Part shown: positions 26,033-35,489 of the stretch, piece after piece
Position numbering within the stretch: position 1 is the first letter of the stretch
Layout of the letters: each line of letters starts with the position of its first letter
NCBI RefSeq assembly: GCF_022179325.1
Contig: NZ_BPQQ01000052.1
Location: forward strand, 1 to 56,760
DNA: 56,760 nt
Source: Methylobacterium isbiliense
GTDB lineage: Bacteria; Pseudomonadota; Alphaproteobacteria; Rhizobiales; Beijerinckiaceae
Reading direction: 5' to 3'
Made by a program: the position numbers and the translations under genes
The notes under the pieces: model-generated
What the model was told of the DNA's origin: nothing
The model's input: the letters and a program-made list of their open reading frames with translations, nothing else
Database searches by the model: none

Positions 26033-27064
26033 ATGCCGAACGATCCGGATTCCGGCCCCCGCCGCGGCCTCTCGCGCCGCAGCCTGCTGACGGCCGCGAT
26101 CCCGCTGGTCGCGATCCGCACGCGGCCCGCTCTCGCCGCGGAGTTCACCTACAAGCTCGCGACCGGCCAGTCCCTCGCCCAGCCGATCAACGCCCGCCTC
26201 GACCAGGCGACGCAGCGCATCCGCGAGGCGTCCGGCGGGCGGCTGGACCTGAAGTTCTTCCCGGCGAGCCAGCTCGGTTCAGACACCGACCTGATCACGC
26301 AGGTGCGGGCAGGCGGCATCGAGTTCCTCAACATCGCGGGCTCCGTCCTCTCCACCGTCGCGGCGGGGGCGGCGATCACCAATGTCGGCTTCGCCTTCGC
26401 GGATTACGAGCAAGTCTGGCGCGGGGCGGACGGCCCGGTCGGCCAGTACGTGCGCACCCAGATCGAGAAGGCGGGCCTGATCGTCGCGGCCAAGCCCGCG
26501 GACAACGGCTTCCGCCAGATCACCTCGGCCTCGAAGTCGATCAAGCGGCCCGAGGACCTGAAGGGGTACCGCATCCGCGTGCCGGTCTCCCCGATCTTCA
26601 CCTCGCTGTTCTCCGCGCTCGGGGCGAACCCGACCTCGATCAACTTCAACGAGCTGTACACCGCGCTGCAGACCCGGCTGGTCGACGGCCAGGAGAACAG
26701 CCTCGTGACGATCGACACCGGCAAGCTCTTCGAGGTGCAGAAACACGTCTGCGAGACCAACCACATCTGGGATCCCTACTGGATCGTGGCGAACCGGCGC
26801 GCCTTCGGGCGCCTGCCCGAGCCCCTGCAGGAGATCGTGCGGCGCGAGTTCGACCGGGCGGCGATGGAGGAGCGCGAGGACATGGTCCGCCTCACCGGCA
26901 CGCTCAAGGCCCAGCTCACCGCCAGGGGCCTCGTCTTCGAGAGCGTCGACAAGGAGGCGTTCCGCCGGAGCCTGACCCAGGCCGGATACTACCGCGAATG
27001 GAAGACCAAGTTCGGACCCGAGGCTTGGCAGGCCCTCGAAACCGTCACGGGAGGGCTCGCGTGA
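26033..27064 (+). CDS. TRAP transporter substrate-binding protein (DctP family)
   Basis: 343 aa with a Tat-like signal (SRRSLLTAAIPLVAIRTRPALA). The mature part has DctP hallmarks: YKLATGQSLAQPINARLDQATQRI, LKFFPASQLGSDTDLI, the GYRIRVP strand before the carboxylate-binding Arg, and FNELYTALQTRLVDGQENSLV. It binds an organic acid in the periplasm and delivers it to the fused permease that follows. ATG at 26033 has GGAGG 6 bases upstream. GTGA overlap with the permease gene. Confidence 0.93.
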   Translation: MPNDPDSGPRRGLSRRSLLTAAIPLVAIRTRPALAAEFTYKLATGQSLAQPINARLDQATQRIREASGGRLDLKFFPASQLGSDTDLITQVRAGGIEFLNIAGSVLSTVAAGAAITNVGFAFADYEQVWRGADGPVGQYVRTQIEKAGLIVAAKPADNGFRQITSASKSIKRPEDLKGYRIRVPVSPIFTSLFSALGANPTSINFNELYTALQTRLVDGQENSLVTIDTGKLFEVQKHVCETNHIWDPYWIVANRRAFGRLPEPLQEIVRREFDRAAMEEREDMVRLTGTLKAQLTARGLVFESVDKEAFRRSLTQAGYYREWKTKFGPEAWQALETVTGGLA

Positions 27065-28938
27065 GCGCGGCGGCCGACCTGCCGGGCCGGGTCGAGACGG
27101 TCCCGGCGCCCGCCTCCGACTGGCTGGCCCTCGCGGAGCGGGGCCTGCGCGCCGCCGTCGAGGTGCCGGCGGCCCTCGTCGTCGTCGCCGAGGTGGTGAT
27201 CCTGTTCGTCGGCATCGTCGCCCGCGCGCTCGGCCACCCGATCATCTGGAGCGACGAACTCGCCTCGATCCTGTTCCTGTGGCTCGCCATGCTGGGCAGC
27301 GTCGTCGCCATCCAGCGCGGCGAGCACATGCGGCTGACCTTCGTGGTGGGCCAGTTCTCGCCGCGCGTCCAGGCGTGGTGCGAGACGCTCGCGGTCGGGA
27401 CGATGTTCGTCTTCCTGGTCCTGCTGCTCCACGCGGCCTACGACTACACGGACGACCAGTCCTTCGTGGAGACGCCGGCGCTCGGCTGGTCCGGGACGGT
27501 CCGGGCCCTCGCGGTCCCGGTGGGCTTCGTCGCGGCGCTGCTCAGCTGCTCGCTGCGTCTCGCCCGCCACCGGATCGCCGACCTCGCCGGGGCCACGCTG
27601 GTGCTCGCGGCCATCGCCGGGCTGCTCGCGCTCGGCGCACCGGTCCTCACCGCGATGGGCGACTGGTCGCTCCTCGTCTTCTTCGTCGGGCTCCTCGGCC
27701 TCGGCATCCTGGCGGGCGTGCCGATCGCCTTCGCGTTCGCGCTCGCCACCTCGGCCTACCTGCTCACCGTCACCTCGACGCCGCTCACCATCGTGGTCGG
27801 GCGCATGGACGAGGGCATGAGCAGCCTGATCCTGCTCGCCGTGCCGCTCTTCGTCCTGCTCGGCCAGCTCGTCGACGCCACCGGCATGGCCCGCGTGATG
27901 GTGGCCTTCCTGGCGGCGCTGCTCGGCCACGTGAAGGCCGGCATGTCCTACGTGCTGCTGGGCGCCATGCTGCTCGTCTCAGGGATCTCCGGCTCGAAGA
28001 CGGCCGACATGGCGGCGGTCGCCCCCGTGCTGTTCCCGGAGATGCGCCGGCGCGGCATGAAGGACGGCGAGCTGCTCTCGCTGCTCGCCGCGTCGGGTGC
28101 GATGAGCGAGACGATCCCGCCCTCGATCGTGCTCATCGCCATCGCCTCGGTCACCGGCGTGTCGATCGCGGCCCTGTTCACCGCCGGCATCCTGCCCGCG
28201 CTGGTGCTGGCGCTGGTGCTGGGCGTGGTCGCCCGCTACCGGGCCGGCCGGGAGGAGGACGCGACCCCGGTGCCGCGGGCGCCGGTCTCCGTGATGGGGC
28301 GGACGCTGCTCGTCGCGCTGCCGGCGCTGCTCCTGCCCTTCCTCATCCGCACCGCGGTGGTGGAGGGCGTGGCGACGGCGACCGAGGTCTCGACCATCGG
28401 CATCGCCTACTCGCTGCTGCTCGGGCTCCTGATCTACCGGGGCGGCCTGTCCTGGGCGGCCGTGCGGCCGATGCTGGCGCGCACCGCCTCGCTCTCGGGC
28501 GCGATCCTGTTCATCGTCGGGGCGGCGAGCGCGATGGCCTGGGCGCTGACGCAGTCGGGCTTCTCGCACGACCTCGCCCGTGCGATGGCGGCGGTGCCCG
28601 GCGGGAAGACCGGCTTCCTGCTGATCTCGGTGATCGCCTTCATCGTGCTCGGCAGCCTGCTGGAGGGCATCCCGGCCATCGTCCTGTTCGGGCCGCTGCT
28701 CTTTCCGATCGCGCAGCAGTTCGGCATCCACGAGGTGCACTACGCCATCGTGGTGATCCTCGCGATGGGGCTCGGCCTGTTCGCGCCGCCCTTCGGCCTC
28801 TGCTACTACGCGGCCTGCATCATCGGGGATGTCCCGCCGGAAGCCGGGATGCGCCGGATCTGGATCTATCTCGGGTCGCTGTTCATCGGCCTCCTGGTGC
28901 TGACCTTCGTGCCCTGGTTCTCGATCGGGTTCCTGTGA
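27061..28938 (+). CDS. TRAP transporter fused permease (DctQ-DctM)
   Basis: 625-aa membrane protein in which the small (DctQ) and large (DctM) permease subunits are fused. Residues about 30-180 contain the four-helix DctQ domain (SDELASILFLWLAMLGSVVAIQRGEHMRL). From about residue 200 follow the many helices of DctM, with FVGLLGLGILAGVPIAFAFAL, VPLFVLLGQLVDATGMA and SGSKTADMAAVAPVLFPEM. It uses an ion gradient to import the ligand of the adjacent binding protein. GTG at 27061 overlaps the previous stop. Confidence 0.93.
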   Translation: MSAAADLPGRVETVPAPASDWLALAERGLRAAVEVPAALVVVAEVVILFVGIVARALGHPIIWSDELASILFLWLAMLGSVVAIQRGEHMRLTFVVGQFSPRVQAWCETLAVGTMFVFLVLLLHAAYDYTDDQSFVETPALGWSGTVRALAVPVGFVAALLSCSLRLARHRIADLAGATLVLAAIAGLLALGAPVLTAMGDWSLLVFFVGLLGLGILAGVPIAFAFALATSAYLLTVTSTPLTIVVGRMDEGMSSLILLAVPLFVLLGQLVDATGMARVMVAFLAALLGHVKAGMSYVLLGAMLLVSGISGSKTADMAAVAPVLFPEMRRRGMKDGELLSLLAASGAMSETIPPSIVLIAIASVTGVSIAALFTAGILPALVLALVLGVVARYRAGREEDATPVPRAPVSVMGRTLLVALPALLLPFLIRTAVVEGVATATEVSTIGIAYSLLLGLLIYRGGLSWAAVRPMLARTASLSGAILFIVGAASAMAWALTQSGFSHDLARAMAAVPGGKTGFLLISVIAFIVLGSLLEGIPAIVLFGPLLFPIAQQFGIHEVHYAIVVILAMGLGLFAPPFGLCYYAACIIGDVPPEAGMRRIWIYLGSLFIGLLVLTFVPWFSIGFL

Positions 28939-28989
28939 CGGCGGCCGCCCCCGGGGCGCCGCCATCGCCGGGACGCGCCGTCCTCGCGC

Positions 28990-29955
28990 TCACAGCGTGA
29001 GGACGATCTTGCCGAAGTGACGGTTGGCGCGCATGTGGTCGAGCGCGTCCGAGACCTGCGCGAAGGCGAAGCTGCGGTCGACGGGCAGGCGCAGCCGGCC
29101 GGCCTCCAGGGCCGGCCAGAGGTCGGCCCGGGTGCGGCGCACGATCTCGGCGACCTCCGCGGGCGTGCGCGTGCGGAAGGTGACGCCGATGTAGCGCAGG
29201 CGCTTGAGCGCGTGGAGATCGAAGTCGAACGGGCCGGTCTGGCCGCCGAGCCGGCCGACATTGACGATGCGCCCGCGCACGGCGGCGGCGCGCATGCAGC
29301 CCTCGAAGACGCCTCCCGAGACCTGGTCGATGATGAGGTCGACGCCGCCCGTCGCCGCATGCGCGGCCTCGGCCCAGCCCGGATCGGCGGTGTCGAGGGC
29401 GAGGTCGGCCCCGAACGCGCCGAGGCGGGCGCGCCGGTCCGGATGCGTCGAGGTGCCGATCACGGTGCCGGCGCCGAGGAGCCGGGCGATCTGGAGGCCC
29501 ATCAGGCCGACACCGGAACTCGCGCCCTGGATCAGCACCGATTCCCCGGGCTGCAGGCCCCCGTTGGTGACGATCGCGTCGTGCATGGTCTGCAGGGCGA
29601 TCGGCAGGGTCGCGGCCGTCGCGAAGTCGAGGCCGGCCGGGATCGGGCAGGCCTGCGCGGCGGCGAGGACGACCTGCTCGGCGAAGGCGCCGCTCGTGCC
29701 GCCCATGACCCGGTCGCCCACGGACAGGCCGGTGACGCCCGCCCCCAGGGCCGCGACCTCGCCGGCGCATTCGAGGCCCAGCCGCGCCCCCGGCCCGCCG
29801 CGGGCGCCGTGCATCGCCCCCGAGGCCATGATCACGTCGGCCCGGTTGAGGCCGCAGGCCCGCACCCGCACCAGCACCTCGCCCGGGCCGGGCTCGGGCG
29901 GGGCGACCTCCTCGACGACGACGTGACGCGGTGCGGCCAGGACGGCAGCCTTCAT
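28990..29955 (-). CDS. quinone oxidoreductase-like zinc-free MDR dehydrogenase
   Basis: 321-aa NADPH-dependent MDR protein of the quinone-oxidoreductase branch: no zinc-binding Cys clusters, N terminus MKAAVLAAPRHVVVEEVAPP, GLNRADVIMASG, and cofactor motif IQGASSGVGLMGLQIARLLGA. The C terminus has LDHMRANRHFGKIVLTL, a family signature. ATG at 29955 is chosen because GGGAGG lies 6 bases upstream; the frame is open for another 106 codons without good coding character. It is convergent with the TRAP permease. Substrate unknown. Confidence 0.9.
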   Translation of the reverse strand: MKAAVLAAPRHVVVEEVAPPEPGPGEVLVRVRACGLNRADVIMASGAMHGARGGPGARLGLECAGEVAALGAGVTGLSVGDRVMGGTSGAFAEQVVLAAAQACPIPAGLDFATAATLPIALQTMHDAIVTNGGLQPGESVLIQGASSGVGLMGLQIARLLGAGTVIGTSTHPDRRARLGAFGADLALDTADPGWAEAAHAATGGVDLIIDQVSGGVFEGCMRAAAVRGRIVNVGRLGGQTGPFDFDLHALKRLRYIGVTFRTRTPAEVAEIVRRTRADLWPALEAGRLRLPVDRSFAFAQVSDALDHMRANRHFGKIVLTL

Positions 29956-30292
29956 GGAATCCTCCCGGGTGGACGCCCGCCTCCGGGCGGCGGGCGATCG
30001 TGCCGGAGGAGATGGGGCCCGAACGGCCGAAGTGACCGGGCCCCGCCGCGCGGGTGCCGGCGGCGACGCGCCGCGGGGCTGCGCCCGGGCCCGGGATCGT
30101 GCCATAGCACCTGCGCCGGAACGGTGCTGTGATGCGCAGCCGGGAGAGCCGCCGATGACGAGCGACGCCAGCGAGAGCACGCCCCCCTCCCGACGGTCGA
30201 GGGCGCCGTCGCGCCCGCCCGTCGTCACGGGCTGAGCCTCACCGCTGCGGGGCGCCGGACGGCGCCCGCCCAAGCCGATCGGAGTCCGCCGA
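29956..30292. other. intergenic region, no gene seen
   Basis: This 337-base gap separates the divergent oxidoreductase and CoA transferase genes and should hold both promoters. Open frames here are low-complexity Arg/Ala/Pro/Gly-rich readings without ribosome binding sites. I see no strong palindrome or terminator. Confidence 0.5.
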
Positions 30293-31465
30293 ATGCCCCA
30301 TCCCCTCGCCCTCGCACGCTTCCGGGTGCTGGACCTGACCCGCGTGCGCGCCGGCCCGACCGCCGTGCGCCAGCTCGCCGATTGGGGCGCCGACGTCGTG
30401 AAGATCGAGGCGCGCGACGGCGATCAGGTCGAGGGCGACCGCGACGGCTCCGACTTCCAGAACCTGCACCGCAACAAGCGCAGCCTGACGCTCGACCTGA
30501 AGCGGCCGGAGGGCGTGGCGGTGCTCAAGCGCCTCGCCGCAACGGCCGACGTGCTGGTGGAGAACTACCGTCCCGACGTGAAGGACCGGCTCGGCATCGG
30601 CTACGAGGCGATGCGGGCGGTCAACCCGCGCCTCGTCTATGCCAGCATCTCCGGCTACGGCCAGGACGGCCCCTACCGCCTGCGGCCGGGCGTCGACCAG
30701 ATCGCCCAGGGCATGGGCGGCCTGATGTCGATCACCGGCCCGGAGGGCGGCGGCCCGGTCCGGGCCGGGATCGCGGTCGCCGACACGAGCGCCGGGCTCT
30801 ACTGCGCGCTGGGCATCCTCACGGCGCTCCTGGAGCGCGAGGTCTCCGGGGAGGGGCAGTGGGTCCAGACCTCGCTGCTCCAGGCCCAGATCGCGATCCT
30901 CGACTTCCAGGCCGCGCGCTGGACGATGGACGGCGAGGTGCCGCCCCAGGCCGGCAACCACCATCCGACCATCAGCCCGATGGGCACCTTCCCGGCGCGC
31001 GACGGGCACGTCAACATCGCCCCGCTCGGCCCCCCGATGTGGCGGCGGCTGTGCGAGGTGCTGGGCCATCCCGAATGGATCGAGGATCCGCGCTTCGCCG
31101 ACGCGCGTGGGCGCGGGCGCAATCGTGCGGTCCTGGTGGACTTGATCGGGGCGGTGACCCGCACCCGCCCCTCCGCCGCCTGGGTGGAGGCGTTCAACGC
31201 CGCGGGCATCCCGTGCGGGCCGATCTACGCGCTCGATCAGGTCTTCGCCGACCCGCAGGTCGCGCATCTCGGCATGGCCGAGGCGGTCGCGCATCCGCGC
31301 CTGGGGCCGATCCGGCTGGTGGGCCAGCCGATCCGGATGTCGCGCTCGTCCGGGGCGATCCGGAGCCCGGCCCCCGAGCGCGGCGGCCAGGCGGACGAGA
31401 TCCTGGCGGAGGCCGGCTACGGCCCGCAGGACATCGCCGCGCTGAGACGGGACGAGATCATCTGA
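30293..31465 (+). CDS. CaiB/BaiF-family CoA transferase (class III)
   Basis: 390 aa. Visible class III features: FRVLDLTRVRAGPTAVRQLADWGADVVKIEARDGD at the N terminus, HRNKRSLTLDLKRPEG, YASISGYGQDGPY, and the candidate catalytic Asp in ADTSAGLYCALG. C-terminal GIPCGPIYALDQVFADPQV is also typical. It transfers CoA between carboxylic acids; donor and acceptor are unknown. ATG at 30293 follows GGAG at 9 bases. It has no close operon partner. Confidence 0.92.
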   Translation: MPHPLALARFRVLDLTRVRAGPTAVRQLADWGADVVKIEARDGDQVEGDRDGSDFQNLHRNKRSLTLDLKRPEGVAVLKRLAATADVLVENYRPDVKDRLGIGYEAMRAVNPRLVYASISGYGQDGPYRLRPGVDQIAQGMGGLMSITGPEGGGPVRAGIAVADTSAGLYCALGILTALLEREVSGEGQWVQTSLLQAQIAILDFQAARWTMDGEVPPQAGNHHPTISPMGTFPARDGHVNIAPLGPPMWRRLCEVLGHPEWIEDPRFADARGRGRNRAVLVDLIGAVTRTRPSAAWVEAFNAAGIPCGPIYALDQVFADPQVAHLGMAEAVAHPRLGPIRLVGQPIRMSRSSGAIRSPAPERGGQADEILAEAGYGPQDIAALRRDEII

Positions 31466-31591
31466 GGACCGGCCGGACCCACGCCGGCTCCCTTCCGCAT
31501 CGTCCGGGGCGCGGACGATCTTGCCCGCCACCGGTCCGACGGAGAAGAAATCCCTCCCGCAGCGCAGGAATCAGGCAGGATCATCTTCTTG

Positions 31592-31613
31592 CGGCCGCGT
31601 TCTTGCGCGGCCG
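31592..31613. promoter_or_regulatory. 8-bp inverted repeat before the ABC operon
   Basis: CGGCCGCG-TTCTTG-CGCGGCCG is a perfect stem 50 bases upstream of the substrate-binding gene at 31663 and 127 bases after the CoA transferase stop. It could be a weak terminator of the upstream gene or an operator or leader hairpin of the ABC operon. No T tract follows. Confidence 0.35.
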
Positions 31614-31662
31614 AGGCACGATGTTCTAAGCCGGCCGCGTTCCTCGATCCGGCCGGGCTGTC

Positions 31663-32694
31663 ATGACCTTCACGCGACGCACGATCCTTACGGCAGCCCC
31701 GGTCCTGGGGGCCGCCGCGCTCGGCACGGCCGGACGGGCGCAGGCACGCGGCGTGCCCCTGCGGGTCGGCGTGATCCCGATCCTCGCCGCGGCCCCTGTC
31801 TTCGTCGCCGAGAAGGAGGGCTGGCTGAAGGAGGCGGGGCTGACCCTCAGCGTCACCACCTTCGAATCCGGCCCCAACATGATCCAGGCGCTGGCCTCGG
31901 GCACCCTCGACGTCTACGTGGCGGGCGTGGCGCCGCTCGGCGTCGCCCGCTCGCGCGGCATCGACGTCAAGGTCGTGACGGCGACCGCCGTCGAGGAGAA
32001 CGTCTTCGTCGCCGGCGCGAAGCTCGCCCGCCATTTCACCCCTGGCCTCGCCCCCGCCGAGGCCTTCCGGCGCTTCCGCGCCGAGACCGGCACGCCCGCC
32101 CGGCTCGCCACCCAGCCCCTCGGCTCGGTGCCCAACACCACGTTGCAGCACTGGCTCTGGGAGGTGGCGAAGGCCGATCCGAAGGACGTGAGCATCGTGT
32201 CGATGGGGATCGACGCGACCCAGCAGGCGGTCCTGGCCGGCGCCGTCGAGGGCGGCATCCTGCGCGAGCCGGCGGTCTCGATCGTCACCGGCCGCGATCC
32301 GGGCATCCGGCTCGTGGCGCTGGGCGGCGAGATGTTCCCGAACCAGCCCGGCACCGTCGTGGCGCTCACCCGCACGCTCCTCGACCGCGAGCCCGAGGCG
32401 TCCCAGGCGCTCGTGACCGGGATCGTGCGGGCCGTGGACCTGATCGGCCGCAACCCGGACCGCGTCGCGCCGGTCATCGAGGCGGCGCTCGGCAAGGGCC
32501 TCGTCGACGGCACCACGATCCGCCGCGCGCTCGCCTCGCCGGCCACCCGGTTCACCGCGGATCCGCGCGCCATCGTGGAGGCCACCGCCGCCATGCAGCG
32601 CTATCAGGTCAGGCTCGGCGCCCTCGACCGCGAAGTCTCCCTCGACGGCCTGTTCGAGCCGCGCCTCTACGAGCGCGCCGTGGCGGGCCGGTGA
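31663..32694 (+). CDS. ABC transporter substrate-binding protein, SsuA/NMT1-like
   Basis: 343 aa. It begins with a Tat-like signal (RRTILTAAPVLGAAALGTAGRAQA). The mature part is of the NMT1/SsuA fold: LRVGVIPILAAAPVFVAEKEGWLKEAGL, IQALASGTLDVYVAGVAPLGVARSRGIDVKVV. It is the first gene of a complete three-gene importer, overlapping the permease gene by 4 bases. With the nearby sulfur genes, sulfonate or sulfate-ester uptake is the best guess, but nitrate- or thiamine-precursor-type ligands are possible. Confidence 0.9.
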   Translation: MTFTRRTILTAAPVLGAAALGTAGRAQARGVPLRVGVIPILAAAPVFVAEKEGWLKEAGLTLSVTTFESGPNMIQALASGTLDVYVAGVAPLGVARSRGIDVKVVTATAVEENVFVAGAKLARHFTPGLAPAEAFRRFRAETGTPARLATQPLGSVPNTTLQHWLWEVAKADPKDVSIVSMGIDATQQAVLAGAVEGGILREPAVSIVTGRDPGIRLVALGGEMFPNQPGTVVALTRTLLDREPEASQALVTGIVRAVDLIGRNPDRVAPVIEAALGKGLVDGTTIRRALASPATRFTADPRAIVEATAAMQRYQVRLGALDREVSLDGLFEPRLYERAVAGR

Positions 32695-33446
32695 GGGCGC
32701 GGCGGGCAGCCCCGCTGCTCCCCCTCCTCGGGCTCGTCGCCTTCTTCGCCCTCTGGGAGGCGGTGCCGCTGGCGGGCCTCGTCAACCCGGCCTTCCTGCC
32801 CCCGCCCTCGGCGCTGCCGGGCGCGTTCCTGCGGGAGCTGCGCACCGGCCAGTGGCTCGCCGCCATCGGCAACAGCCTGGGGCACTACGCGCTCGGTCTC
32901 GGACTCGGCATCGGGCTGGGCATCGCGGCCGGCACGGTCACGGGCCTGTTCCGCACCGCCGAGGCCCTGACCGCCTGGGTGGTGCGGGTGCTGCGCCCGG
33001 TGCCGGGGCTCGCCTGGGTGCCCTTCGCGATCATCTGGTTCGGGGTGAGCCCGGCCGCGGCGGTGTTCATCATTGCGGTCGGCGTGTTCTGGATCGTCTA
33101 CTTCGCCAGCCACGGGGCGATCCGGGGCGTCGACCGCGACCTCCTGGAGGTGGCGGACGCCTTCGGCTTCCGCTCCGCCCCCGAGCGCCTGGTCAAGGTG
33201 GTCTGGCCCGCCGCGACGCCGGGCATCCTGGTCGGCGTGCGCACCGCCATCGGGCAGGCCTGGATGGCCGTGGTGGCGGCCGAGATCTTCGGCGTGCCCG
33301 GCCTCGGGCAGCGGATGATGCAGGCCTCGACGCTGCTCGCGACCGACATCGTGGTCGTCTACATGCTCACCATGGCGTTCCTCTACGGCGTGCTCGATGC
33401 CGCCTTCACCGCCCTGCAGGGCCGGATGCTGCGATGGCGGGCCTGA
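32691..33446 (+). CDS. ABC transporter permease, SsuC-like
   Basis: 251-aa membrane protein of the SsuC/TauC/NrtB type. About six hydrophobic segments are visible. The EAA loop, which docks the ATPase, is in LLEVADAFGFRSAPERLVKVVWPAATPGILVGVR, followed by AWMAVVAAEIFGVPGLGQRM. GTG at 32691 overlaps the binding-protein stop (GTGA), and the end overlaps the ATPase gene by 13 bases. Confidence 0.93.
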   Translation: MRARRAAPLLPLLGLVAFFALWEAVPLAGLVNPAFLPPPSALPGAFLRELRTGQWLAAIGNSLGHYALGLGLGIGLGIAAGTVTGLFRTAEALTAWVVRVLRPVPGLAWVPFAIIWFGVSPAAAVFIIAVGVFWIVYFASHGAIRGVDRDLLEVADAFGFRSAPERLVKVVWPAATPGILVGVRTAIGQAWMAVVAAEIFGVPGLGQRMMQASTLLATDIVVVYMLTMAFLYGVLDAAFTALQGRMLRWRA

Positions 33447-34192
33447 TCGAGATCCGGGCCCTCGCGCTCGCCTTCACGCGCGAGGGCGCCCGCACGGAGG
33501 TGCTGGCCGACCTCGACCTCGACGTCGAGCCCGGCGAGTTCCTGGCCATCGTGGGCGCGTCCGGGGTGGGGAAGTCGACGCTCCTGCGGGTGATCGCCGA
33601 CCTCGTGCGCCCGAGCGCCGGCAGCGTCCGGCTGAGCCCGCCCGCCCCGGGCCGCCGCGCGGTCGCGCTGGTGTTCCAGGATGCGCGCCTGCTGCCGTGG
33701 CGGCGGATCCTCGACAACGTCGCCTTCGGGCTGGAGAAGCTGCGGCTGGCGCGGGCGGAGCGGCGGCGGCGGGCCGGGGAGGCGCTCGCGCGGGTCGGGC
33801 TTGCGGCGCTGGCCGCGCGCTGGCCGTTCCAGCTCTCGGGCGGCCAGCGCCAGCGGGTCGCGCTCGCCCGGGCGCTCGCGGTGGAGCCGCACGTGCTCCT
33901 GATGGACGAGCCGTTCTCGGCCCTCGACGCGCTGACCCGCGAGAGCCTGCAGGACGAACTCTCCCGCCTCTGCGGCGCCGCGCGGCAGACCGTGCTGTTC
34001 GTCACCCACGACATCGAGGAGGCGGTCTACCTCGCCGACCGGATCGTGGTGCTGGCCGGATCGCCCGGGCGGATCGTGGCGACCCACACGGTACCGGCGC
34101 CGCGCCCGCGCGACCGGGCGGCCCCGGCCCTGCAGGAGACGGCCCGGCGGATCCGGCGCGATCTCACCGCCCCCGACCGCCTTCCGGCCTGA
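33434..34192 (+). CDS. ABC transporter ATP-binding protein, SsuB-like
   Basis: 252-aa ATPase of the SsuB/TauB/NrtD family. Walker A GASGVGKST, Q-loop FQDARLLPWRRILDNV, signature LSGGQRQRVALARAL, Walker B LLMDEPFSALD and the switch His in FVTHDIEEAVYLADR are all intact. It powers the importer encoded by the two preceding genes; its start lies within the permease gene. Confidence 0.95.
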   Translation: MAGLIEIRALALAFTREGARTEVLADLDLDVEPGEFLAIVGASGVGKSTLLRVIADLVRPSAGSVRLSPPAPGRRAVALVFQDARLLPWRRILDNVAFGLEKLRLARAERRRRAGEALARVGLAALAARWPFQLSGGQRQRVALARALAVEPHVLLMDEPFSALDALTRESLQDELSRLCGAARQTVLFVTHDIEEAVYLADRIVVLAGSPGRIVATHTVPAPRPRDRAAPALQETARRIRRDLTAPDRLPA

Positions 34193-34264
34193 CCGCCGCA
34201 CCGGGCCGCCCGGCGCGGGGGAGGCCGTGGCGTGCCAGGCCGGCCGGCAGGGCGGCCACCCCGC

Positions 34265-35422
34265 TCAGCCCGCGGCGTCGAGGGCCTGCGCGAGATCGGC
34301 CAGCAGGTCCTCCTCGGCCTCAAGCCCCACCGACAGCCTCAGCAGGCCGTCGCCGACGCCAGCCGTGCGCCGCGCCTCCGGGTCCATGGCCGCATGGGTC
34401 ATGCTCACCGGGTGGGCGACCAGGCTCTCGATCCCGCCGAGGGATTCCGCCAGGGTGAAGACCCGCAGCCGCGCGACCACGGCGCGGACGGCCTCGCGCC
34501 CCCCCGCGAGCTCGACGCTCAGCATGGCGCCGAAGCCGCTCTGCTGCGCCCGGGCGATCGCGTGCCCCGGGTGATCGGGCAGGCCGGGATAATGCACGCG
34601 CGCCGCCGCCGGGTGCGCCGCCAGGAAGGCCGCGATGGCTCCCGCGCTCCGCTGCTGGCGCTCCACGCGCGCGAACAGCGTGCGGATGCCGCGCAGGGTC
34701 AGGTAGGCGTCGAAGGGCGAGCCCGTGACGCCGGTCGTGTTCGCCCAGTCGGCCAGGGTCGCGCCGAGCCCGGCATCCGCCGCCACCACCGCGCCGCCGA
34801 TCACGTCCGAATGGCCGTTGAGGAACTTGGTGGTGGAGTGGACGACGAGGTCGGCCCCGAGCGCGATCGGCTGCTGCAGGGCAGGGGACAGGAAGGTGTT
34901 GTCGACGACGAGGAGCGCGCCCGCGGCGCCCGCGAGGGCGGCCGTGCGGCGGATGTCCACGATCCGCATCAGGGGGTTGCTCGGCGTCTCGACGAGCACG
35001 AGGCGCGGCCGCTCGGACAGCGCGGCGGCGAGCGCGGCGTCGTCGGTCTGGTCCACGAAGGCGACGCGGTAATGCCCCTTGGCGCTGCGCTGGCTCAGCA
35101 GCCGGTGGGTGCCCCCGTAGCAATCGTGGGGAGCGACCAGCAGGTCGCCCGGCGCCAGCGGCGAGAGGGCGAGATCGAGGGCCGCCATGCCGCTCGCCAC
35201 CACGACGGCGCGCGCGCCGCCCTCCAGCTTGGCGATGGTGTCGGCGAGCTGGTCGCGGGTCGGGTTGCCGAGCCGCGAGTAATCGTGCGCCCGCGGGCGC
35301 TCGAAGCCCTCGAACGCGAAGGTCGTCGAGAGGTAGAGCGGCGGGCTGACGGCTCCGAACGCGGTATCCGTGCCGATGCCGTTCGCGGCAGCGATCGTCT
35401 GGGCGGCCGTCCGATGTCCCAC
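34265..35422 (-). CDS. metB: cystathionine gamma-synthase/lyase-family PLP enzyme (MetB-like)
   Basis: 385-aa Cys/Met-metabolism PLP enzyme. The PLP-binding Lys199 is in VVHSTTKFLNGHSDVIGG, with SGMAALDLAL, VETPSNPLMRIVDI, and the closing THAAM segment typical of cystathionine gamma-synthase. It would make cystathionine from an activated homoserine and cysteine, or act as a lyase. GTG at 35422 is preferred because AGGAAGGA lies 8 bases upstream; TTG at 35428 is also possible. It is convergent with the SsuB-like gene and lies in a sulfur-acquisition neighbourhood. Confidence 0.85.
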   Translation of the reverse strand: MGHRTAAQTIAAANGIGTDTAFGAVSPPLYLSTTFAFEGFERPRAHDYSRLGNPTRDQLADTIAKLEGGARAVVVASGMAALDLALSPLAPGDLLVAPHDCYGGTHRLLSQRSAKGHYRVAFVDQTDDAALAAALSERPRLVLVETPSNPLMRIVDIRRTAALAGAAGALLVVDNTFLSPALQQPIALGADLVVHSTTKFLNGHSDVIGGAVVAADAGLGATLADWANTTGVTGSPFDAYLTLRGIRTLFARVERQQRSAGAIAAFLAAHPAAARVHYPGLPDHPGHAIARAQQSGFGAMLSVELAGGREAVRAVVARLRVFTLAESLGGIESLVAHPVSMTHAAMDPEARRTAGVGDGLLRLSVGLEAEEDLLADLAQALDAAG

Positions 35423-35489
35423 GCGCAATCCTTCCTGTCCCGAGCCGCCGCGATCAGGCGCGGTCCGCTCCCCGGGTCACCCCGGAGCG

